Source: Lophius americanus
Taxonomy: Eukaryota > Chordata > Actinopteri > Lophiiformes > Lophiidae
Assembly (NCBI GenBank): GCA_037951165.1
Contig: JBBDHG010000043.1
Coordinates: 1,548,501 to 1,612,500, forward strand
DNA: 64,000 bases
Direction: 5' to 3'
Shown piece by piece: positions 55,139-64,000 of this stretch (positions are counted from its first letter, which is position 1; each line of letters starts with the position of its first letter). Both the position numbers and the translations under genes were made by a program. The notes under the pieces are model-generated. The model did not search any database, was not told the origin of the DNA, and saw only the letters and a program-made list of their open reading frames with translations.

Positions 55139-58100
55139 TCAGGCCTCACTCAAGGACTCTGTGAGGGGATCATCAGGAGGATCCTGCTGCATCTCTGGAA
55201 CCACAATGCCCTGGTGGAGCTTTTCTAAAGACTGCTTCATCTGAGGGACAAACATGAGATGAGGCGGCAGAAAAAGAGAGAGAGAGAGAGAGTAAGAGAG
55301 TAAGAGACAGGATTACTAACACAGTTTGTCTGATGTGGTCTGGCCGCTGCATAATTGAGCTGCAAACATTTTATTCAGGAGAGTGAAGTGAAATAAAATA
55401 AATCAAAAAAACACACCTGTTCAAGAAGTGTGACAGACGACTGCAGGATCTGCTGCCACTTGCTGAGCTGCGCTTGGTGAAACTGTCTCTGAAGCTGCAG
55501 GACCTGAGCCCACTCTCCAGCTGTCTGAGGCAGCGGACTGTGATGAAGAGGGATGGAAAATAGGGGCAGACATTACTATTGTGTAGATATAAGTCAGCGG
55601 TACGGTCACAGTTCTAGAGCTAGCTTTCACTGTTTTTTTTAAATGATTATAAGATAGAAACAAATCAATTGTAAACTAAAGCTTCACATATAATCACACT
55701 AAAATACACACCATAAAAGCAAAAAGTTGCAAATGTCAACATTCGAGGCTATCCTTTGTAATAAGGCTGTCCGTCCATAGACCCTTTGGTAGGGACTCAC
55801 TACAGCTGAGCAGGAACACCAACTAGACCTGCAGTTCTGGGCATGTTCTGACCACAATCATCCCTATTTGGTTCTTGTCAAAGTCTGTCAAATCCTTATG
55901 CTTGCCTGTTTCTTCTGCTTCTAACATCAACTTCAGGACAAAATGGTCGCATGCTGCTAAATTTATCCCACCCCCTGCCAGGTGCCATTGTAACAAGGTA
56001 ATCAATATTACACTGGCTTCACCTGCAAGTGGTTATAATGTTGTGGCTGATCTAGCCCTGCTTACTGGATACAACTGTCTGGTTCTGACTCTGCATTATG
56101 ATTCCAAAGAAAGAAATTTAAAATGTTTTGCTATAGCTAAACGAGAATTGCAATGACAGTTTTTCTCTAATGTCACGTAGCTGTACCTCCGATCCTGCAG
56201 GGACGACATAGGAACCAACCCCAGTTACTTCTACAGGGGAGTCTATATTTGTCTGGAGAGGAGTGCAGATTGTTTACCTGTCGGCCACAGAGTAGGAGTG
56301 CCATGTCTCCAGTGTATGAGCCGCTCTTTCCAGAGCGTACAGCTTGTAGAACAGCAGCATGTTGAGAGCCACCAGCACCACCAGACTGATCAGGACAGAG
56401 AGAGGAGAGTTGTAAAACTTCTACAAATAGCAATGTTAAAAAATAGAAAAAATATTTCAACCCAATCACAGAGGAAACGTAGGATGTTGGTGGTTTTTAC
56501 ATAAAATTCTGCAGTTATTTATCACCAAATTTAAGTTTATTGCAGAGAAAATCCACCCGGACGCAAACGCAAGTGTGGCAGACTATAATCTTCCAAAGCG
56601 GAATATTTCCCTTCTACTTTAGTTTGGCTTCTCATTGCTTAAATGTAGATTACATTATTAGTACCTAACCTAATTTGTCCTGCCACAGTTTCATAATGAA
56701 GAGAATAAATTTCACAGTTCTAATAACATTAAGATCTCCAACGTTGTTTTGCATCAGAGAGTGATACGTCCGTTCCAAGGAGGGGGTCCTATACAATCTC
56801 TGTGGCCCCACCTTCCCCCTCCTATCTAAGTTCTAAACGATGTTGAGGATACGGGTTAAAAAGTGAAGTGCAACTAATCTTCTGGTTACAAATAGAAAAC
56901 AACACCACCACCATATCTGTTTGATATCAGTAAATAAAAGTTGTCGATTCGAACTGTTTCTTATACAAGATCATTATTTTCAAATCAATGAATTTGTTGT
57001 TCATTGTAAATATACACAAGTACACACTTAATAGAAATTCTGGTGCGCTTGCAAGTTAGTGTGGGGTGTTAAAAAGTGGCATGGCGGTTGGTGCAGACCA
57101 ATATATAAAAATCCAAAAATGTATATGAATCCACTCAAATAACTGGTAACCGTGGTAACACAGATGTGTGGCATTATTCCTGATTAATCGTGTTGTGAAG
57201 ATAAGTTACAACAGAGAAAAAGGCTTGGACCACACAAGATAAAAAAATTATTTAAGATTAATAATAGAGGGGTGCAAAAGCTCAGATTGCAATAATGTAC
57301 AGAACCTGATGAACCAAACTACAAGTGAGAAAGTGACTTTTAGAGGAACGTTTGGACTGAAAGTGGATCAAATATCATCCGCTGAGTCCTTTGGCTGTTT
57401 GCGGAAAACAAATCCAAGATTAAATAAGTAATTGACAGGCAATAAAATCGGCGTGTAAAAAAGGACGGAGCATCAAAGGGTGGATTTTTCCTGCATCGTT
57501 TACAAAGTGCTAATTTAAGCGGGCTGTGGTATAAAAATCAAAGCCTCTGATACCAACCTGATACAGATCCTACTCACAAGAAGTATCGCAGACAGGAAGG
57601 GAAAAGAAGAGAAATAGCAAGAGAGGCATTGTGAGGCTGTTAGTATGCAGAAGATGGATATCCAACATGTCTGAACGAGGATGCATTCGGATGTGGATAG
57701 AAGAAAATTAGCAGGGAATCATATACGTTATTAATTATATACTATCAAACCAAGTTTGGGATCAAGTGGGATCTTCTAAATTCCACTTAAATGACAAAAA
57801 TAAAGAAAACTATAGAATAATTGTTTATAAAATAATATCTGAGTAAATCCATGTGTGTAAGACGACTGGTGAACGAGACATTAGAGTCAAATGGTCTGTG
57901 TGGTAAAAGTTCATGTGGCCAGCAGGGAAGCTAAGAAAAGGCAATCAGGAAGTCGAGAGTTATTGAAGGTTTTGAGGCTGCAAGCAGATGTTACACACTT
58001 CAACTTACATGAAGCTGACGATGAGGAGGATGGTGGATATACTGTTCTGTCCTCCAGCATGTGAGCGCTCCCCCAGCTTTATATACTGAGCGCCTATAAA

Positions 58101-61100
58101 GAAACAAGAGATTCAGTTGTGTTTCCAATGTACATATAAAACACACACACACAAGGTTGCTCAATTATAATGTCCATAAAATACCAAAATACCATCTCCA
58201 CAAGTCAGTTTCAGGTCCTAAAGCTATTAAATTAGTTTCCGGTTCTGTCTAAGTTACAGATTTTTCTCTGAAGTCCTTCCTCCCTATGTTTTGATCTGCT
58301 ATATTCAACCATGCATGAATAAGTCGCTCTGTTTTTGAAACTCTGCAGAACCACTAGAGGGCAGTGTTGCACAGAAAATGGATTAGGATTGATCGTGATT
58401 TGTGCATGACTTTTGGTGTCCAGATATCAAAATAAAAATGTCCAGCAATTACATTTTTTTTTATAGTGATGACAAAAGACAAGAGGACACCTACGTCACC
58501 GAACCGTCACTGCATTACGGACTTAAAAACACGCAACTAAAATGCTGTTTGTCTTTAATGTTAATGAAGTCTTCTCTTTTTACATTTCGGATAACTTGTT
58601 CACCATACATTAAAGTTCTTTTGACGACATGTTCTGCAGTATGTTGCGTCGATTGAGGAGTGGTATCTGCTCCTCAAGATCACGTTTGCCCACCGGCCTC
58701 TCTTGCCGAGGTATGAGAATATATGATGGTACACTGCGTCCGGGCAGAGCAATGCCAGAGGAAACTTTGGAGGACGCCTGCAGCAGCCCTGACGTGTAAA
58801 TCAGTCAATCCACCATGGTTTAAGGTTGAAAGACAGAATATTCTAGTAGCTAGTTCCTGCTGAAGGTTCCCTCAGGATAGCTGCAGCTCACCCTCAAAGT
58901 TAAATCTGGTAAAGCCAATGATCTGAGGTTTTGGGTCCAAAACAATGTACACCTAGTCTTAAACTTCTTAACTCTTCCCAGACTTTTAGTCAACTAAAAA
59001 TTGACTAAAAATAAGAAGTATAATGTTGACTAAATATTATAAAGTATTAGGGACTGAAAAAAAATTTGAACAATTGAACACTGATGACTTTGAACAATGT
59101 TTTCAGAGACACATCATCAATCCAAGGTGTCCTCCTCAGACTTACTGGTTTCTCTCCTCTCCTCTCCCACTCCTCTCTCCCCTCGCTCTCCGGCGCCCAT
59201 GCCTCCTCCCTCTCTCTCCTTCTCACCCTGCCGACGAGAACAGGTGCGTTTGCGGCGCCGCAGGTTTGGTGGGGTCTTGGCATTACTGGCTCCCACTGCT
59301 TCATCTGTGGTTACCACGGAAACCTCGGACTGCAGTAGCGTCTCCAGCTTGCAAACCTCGCTCTCTGCATTGGGGGGAAAGTGAATAAATAAAGGAGCTG
59401 AATTGGTCACAGCTCAAGAAAATAAAGTCAAGGGGAAAATAATACATGTCCTAAACATGAATATGGTTGAATAGCATGTCAGCACACAGCGAGGGTCCAA
59501 GCAATAGTTAACCACTGCGATAAAACTTATTAACGCAGAATTCTGGTACAGAATACATGGTCACATTCTTTGAGCAGAAAATTCTCTTTCTACAAGTTTT
59601 TTTCAAGAAGATTATCTGTGAATAGGATGTGGGAAAAGCCCACTTATGACTCCATGAACACAGGTTTAAAGTCAATTTAAAAAAATGGATTTCAAAAGTT
59701 TGTGGAGCTTCCTAGACAAGGCAACTTTATTTATATTAGAACATTTTGGCAACAGGGTATTTCAAAGTATCAAACAAAGAAAACAAAGAATCAAGAGCAT
59801 TGCGACAAAGTTCAAAAGAAAATTAAGACATTTTAAAACAGTTAAAACATCTAAATAAACAAATAAAAGCTAGATTACAAGAAAAATAAACTGTTAGCCC
59901 TTTCAAGCTCAGATAAAACTCTTATTCTCCTAAAAAAAAGTACTTTAAAGGAGAGACGGAAATGAAAACAGTTATAAGAAATTTAATAAAAGGAGCAGAT
60001 AAAGTTTTAGGCTTTGATTTCAAAGCACTGAGAGTTTGAGCGGTCCTGCGGTTTTCTGGGAGCTTGTTCCAAAAATGTGGTGCATAAAAACGGAACGCTC
60101 CATCTCCATGTTTGGTTCTTACTATGGGGAAACTAAGTAGACCTGATCCAGATGACCTAAGAGTTCTGCACGGTTGATAAAAGAGCAGAAGATCAGAGGT
60201 GTATTTTGGTCCTAAACCGTTTAGTGGTTTGTAGACCAACAGCAGGATTTTGAAATCAATCTGACAGAAAGGAGGCCAGTGTGGAGACCTCAGAACTGGA
60301 CTGATATGATCCACTTTCTTGGTCTTGGTTAGGAATCTAGCAGCAGCGTTCTGAACCAGCTGCAGCTGGCTGATCCATTTCTTAGGAAGACCAGTTAATA
60401 CGCCGTTATAGTGGTCAAGTCGGCTGAAGATAAAGGCATGGACTAGTTTCTTCAAATCCTGCCGAGTCATCAGTCCACTAATTCTTGCTCAGTTCTTATG
60501 GTGATATTAGGCTGTCTTTGTTATGGTCTTAATATGACTGTTTAAACTCGGGTCAAAGTCCATGATTACACCAAGATTTCTGTATTTCTTGGTCTGTGCT
60601 CTTTAATTACATTACAGATTGAAGGTGAGCGCTGACCTTTAAACTTTCCTCTTTAGCTCCAAAAACTACGACGACATGAGTTTTGTTTTTGTTCAGCTGA
60701 AGGAAATTCTGGCACATCCAATGGTTGTCATGTCCAATGCACACACTCAGGGTTTGTATTGGACTGTAGACTTCTGGTGATAGAGTTCTGTAAACGTATG
60801 TGTCGTCTGCATAGTTAAGCTGATTGATATTGTTGTTATGAAAGATCTGAGCCAGTGGAAACTAGTGGGTGTGAGTCGTCATCTCAGATTTAAGATGAGC
60901 ACGCAGAAATTTTCCACCTTAAACAGATGAAAAATATGAAAAAAAGAAGAAGTTACTGTTTAGGACATACTTTATCAGCAAGCATCTCTAGATTTTTCAA
61001 AGACATGTGAGTCTTTTTGTGTGAATGCGGTGGCTTTGGGACTTCCATCCATATACATTTACGTACATAAAATGTAGTTTATTGTTCTTAATACCCATAA

Positions 61101-63299
61101 TGTTTGACCTATTCTTAAAGAAATATTTAATCATCTTTGAATAATAACGCCATGTTTTAACGAGAATCGCTTTGCTGTTTGATGTTCTGTAACACGAAAC
61201 TATGCAAATGTTTTCTACATAATGCATTCTGTTCACGCAGTTTCTTTTTACATTAATTCACTTATTTAGCAAAGACAAATAAGGATAAGTAAGTCTGCTC
61301 TGTTTCCACATGCTGTGTGTATACAAAGACATGCGGGGAAAGGCCGACTGTGTGACTCACCCATGTGTCTGTAGTATTCCTCAATGCCGCTCCAGGTGTT
61401 CTTTTCAATCAATGCTTTCACCAGACTCCATGGCTGCTTCCTGTAGCAGATTTCTGAGGATGCCCTGGGAAAGGAAAGCAAACAAACTCATTTATATAAT
61501 ATACAGACAATATAATGGGCGGCAGAAATTTATTTTCATTTTTTACAAATTTAAAAAAAGTCCATAGATATATTCTACGGAGGACAATTCAACCTGCTCT
61601 ATACTGTATTGCCTTTACATCAATCAGCGCTGTTCTCAGGTCTTAATATCATGCATTTCCGTCAATAAACTTTCTACTGCTCCTACTCCAAGCAGGAGTT
61701 CCCCTGTTCCAAAGAAAGCCAGCGGAAAGCATTACATATTACACAAATGCATCCAAAATGAGGGACAAGCGTTGACACTTGACCTATTTTCGCCAGAATA
61801 CACATCTACTGGATTTTAAAAAAATGTATTTATCTGTAATCTTGTTTTTTTCTCTGGTAATGACATGCTAAACTGAAATGATTAAACCTTAACTGCTTGC
61901 TCTGGAATCCAGCACCATTCGACCCACCTGAGGCGGCTCTTTTGCTTGTTGATGGAGGTGAGGCAGTATCTGTGGATGGTGTAGAAGTAGTCCTGATAAG
62001 GGATACCTGAGGTGATGACTTCAGAGTCCACCACGTAACATTCGCCCCGGGTGCTGCTCTTATGCAACGTCTGGAAGGAGGAAAAAAACGTCAACTCTTT
62101 AAGCAATTCCATAAACTATTAAATAAACAAATTAAATACTTCATTGACTTTCATTACCGAGAAAATTCAAACGTCAACATCTGACTTTGGTGTTATTTTG
62201 CTTGATCTTTATATTTATATAGTTAACTCTTTTAACTCAGGTTAAATCTATTCTACTTATTTATTGAATACTGATGTTGAATACTTTCTTGTGTCCATTT
62301 TATTACAGTGGTTTCAACACTGATGTTGAGAAATGTGGGTTTTCCTGTTGCTGTAGAATTGTTGTGACTCTAAGAAGCTTTTTTTTCCCCTTCAAATGTT
62401 TGTTTTCTTTGTCAAGAAGCTTAAAAAATCAGGTAAAGAAAGTGAAGGTGGATGGTTAACGGTGAGGACACATATTTGTTTCTCGAATAGAAAACACAAC
62501 CATGAACATATCAGTCTGATAGTTTGGGCTTTTGGTTAATGGGCCTTCTTCACCACTACTTGTAAAAAAAGGTTGCCGACTCGCCGTCTCTCCGCCATCT
62601 TTGGTCCTGTGATTGGTTAGATGCGTGAGGACGGAAGTATAGTTTGAACCTTTTTTGCATCATACACACACAACTATCACTGTCACTGTTCAAGAGAACA
62701 ACCGAGTGTAACAATGGGAACGACTTGACACAGGATGAGAATGTTTGGCATTAGTTGATATTTTAACAATATCTTGTCTTCTCTCTACTTTTCATTCCGC
62801 CTCACAGTGTGACCGTTTACAGCCATACGGCCCAAAGCTGTCCCGACTCAGACTCTGTACAGTTCTGATGTTTTCTATTCTGCAATCAATTTTAATCGTG
62901 AAGTGTTCCAGCGAAAGGCAATAATATTACAACAGCCGTCACGCTACTGAGCTGTCCCGAGAAAAAAGAGACTATATGCACAACACTGACATGTCTCATC
63001 AGCCAGTCCCCGACCCACACATCAGTACTTGTACAGTCGTTAAGACCCTTAACATAAGAACTATTTTTATTTGTAGACTTATTTGTTTTGTTTGAAGATT
63101 TCACACTGAAACCCGTACTGGAACCCTAACTTGGACGTCTCACAAAGTCTGGGTGCAAAATGTGCTAAAGACCGTACCTGTGTCTCCACCACAGGGGCTG
63201 TTTTAGGCCCAAGAGGATTGTTGAGGGCGATGGTGTAGGACAGCACACGGCTGGTATTCCCACTGCTACTGTCCTGTTGCCATTCCCCCACTGAGAGGT
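55139..63299 (-). CDS. gramd1a: GRAM domain-containing protein 1A (Aster-A), C-terminal 306 residues, 8 exons, partial
   Basis: Aster proteins are ER membrane proteins that sense and carry accessible cholesterol from the plasma membrane. Exons in transcript order: 63178-63299, 61928-62070, 61361-61464, 59227-59364, 58009-58093, 56278-56385, 55417-55537, 55139-55240; all are GT-AG and in frame. The first three encode the later part of the sterol-binding VASt/ASTER domain (SYTIALNNPLGPKTAPVVET, then GIPYQDYFYTIHRYC and RKQPWSLVKALIEKNTWSGI). Then come a basic linker (LRRRKR), a membrane helix split by an intron (ISTILLIVSF joined to ILVVLVALNMLLFYKLYALE) and a C-terminal helix (GEWAQVLQLQRQFHQ), ending TESLSEA. 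The GRAM domain and N-terminus are off the right edge. GRAMD1A is preferred over 1B/1C because scn1b is its neighbour in mammals and the sequence fits. Confidence 0.92.
55735..56058. repeat. interspersed DNA repeat, family A copy 2
   Basis: In a gramd1a intron. It shares several words with the copy at 8,703-9,012, including CTTGTCAAAGTCTG, and ends in TATAATGTTGTGGCTGATCT, the complement of that copy's left end. Non-coding. Confidence 0.65.
56386..58008 (-). other. gramd1a: gramd1a intron, nothing seen
   Basis: AT-rich intron splitting the codons of the membrane helix. I see no exon or recognisable repeat. Confidence 0.5.
59365..61360 (-). other. gramd1a: gramd1a intron carrying a LINE
   Basis: Contains the LINE fragment at about 59,705-60,905. 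The flanks (59,365-59,700 and 60,910-61,360) show nothing I can name. Confidence 0.6.
59705..60905 (-). mobile_element. 5'-truncated LINE, reverse transcriptase C-terminal part
   Basis: Minus strand: the catalytic YADD box (NQLNYADDTYVYRTLSPEVY) lies near 60,800. It is followed by FLQLNKNKTHVVVFG and, after disablements, by an open frame at 60,470-59,922 with FSRLDHYNGVLTGLPKKWIS, VQNAAARFLTKTKKVDHISP and FKILLLVYKPLNGLGPKYTS. The 3' end (AAGGCAACTTTATTTATATT on the plus strand at 59,718) is the usual LINE/L2-like tail. No endonuclease domain is present, so it was truncated on insertion. The intact-looking C-terminal frame suggests a fairly young copy. Confidence 0.85.
62071..63177 (-). other. 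gramd1a: gramd1a intron, nothing seen
   Basis: Intron between the first two exons in the window. I find no additional exon or named repeat. Short open frames on both strands lack family resemblance. Confidence 0.5.
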
Positions 63300-64000
63300 C
63301 TGAAAGAGGGAGAAAGGGGGCAGAGAACATGAGAGAGCTGAGGGAGATCAAGAGACAAAAGTCCCAAGAGTTCTTGTGAAAATATCAACGTGAAGGGAAA
63401 AGAGAGTTTGAGAAGAGAGACAGGAGAGAGAGAGGAAGAATGGAGTGAGGGTGCACGCTCCATCATAAAGAAATAAAGAATTGACCCAATTACAGCTACA
63501 CAATGTACCCAAGGGGGCTGGGCCTACAAAGGGGGGAGGCGCTCGCCAAATTAAGTCTAAAAGCTTCAATTCCATCCTCATTTAAAATGTTACAGAAAAG
63601 AAAATGTAAAATCTATTTTGGCTAATCAGTCTATCAAATAAAATATAATTTGTATGTAAGGAATGAAATACAGAATGACAAATAATAGAAGTAATGATGG
63701 AGTACTGTTGACACGGCATAAATAGCAGTTAGGCAGCCTCATTAGCGACACAATACTGAGAATTTCAGCTTGTCTTTGATGGGTTGAGGCAGTATGTCAC
63801 CGCATTCTATGTTAATCAGCTTGCGTGTAGCACAGCTGCTTCATTACCAGCACAGAAACGTCGATTTCCACAGAAATAAAAAAGTAATGGCATGGACAAC
63901 ATGGCTTGAATACTTGCGGTGTGCCAGCAGCTGAATTAAAATGTCAGCGTATCAACATCAACTGCCTTTATCAGGTTTTCGTGACAGTGTAAAGGATATT
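63300..64000 (-). other. gramd1a: gramd1a intron (partial)
   Basis: Intron upstream of the exon at 63,178-63,299; the acceptor is TCTTTCAG. A purine-rich block lies at about 63,330-63,440. The next exon toward the N-terminus is outside the window. Confidence 0.5.

Noticed and set aside
59023..59388. 121-codon plus-strand frame and neighbours
   Set aside because: Antisense shadow of a gramd1a coding exon and its pyrimidine-rich flank.

Overview
This is nuclear DNA of a ray-finned fish, very probably a teleost. Genes are split by canonical introns, and the spaces are filled with typical fish repeats: L2/CR1-type LINE fragments, decayed Tc1-like elements, short inverted-repeat elements and long microsatellites. 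I see no bacterial or plasmid feature, no CRISPR array and no rRNA or tRNA gene.

Layout from left to right. (1) Positions 1-10,200, minus strand: the 5' part of b4galt3, with the first coding exon at 944-1,211 and a probable non-coding first exon near 10,037-10,200; the catalytic exons lie off the left edge. (2) 11,263-12,055, plus strand: a two-exon gene for a 157-residue protein that I do not recognise. (3) 12,673-19,425, minus strand: a complete 11-coding-exon psmc4 (26S proteasome ATPase Rpt3), including one GC-AG intron. (4) 21,481-31,159, plus strand: an unrecognised four-coding-exon immunoglobulin-superfamily membrane protein with a LINE and a Tc1-like element in its introns. (5) 35,566-48,175, plus strand: complete scn1b (sodium channel beta-1 subunit), with an extra intron after the stop codon that carries a 21-copy 30-bp minisatellite. 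(6) 55,139-63,299, minus strand: the 3' part of gramd1a (Aster-A sterol transporter), running off the right edge.

The genes are ordinary chromosomal neighbours and not a functional system. scn1b and gramd1a are also close in mammals, so part of this is conserved synteny; here they converge tail to tail. The unknown gene and b4galt3 appear head to head over a short AT-rich interval, and the unknown gene and psmc4 end about 290 bp apart. The two unrecognised genes are the best candidates for new biology. Exon limits were derived by hand from splice signals, reading-frame continuity and remembered family sequence; no database search was run.
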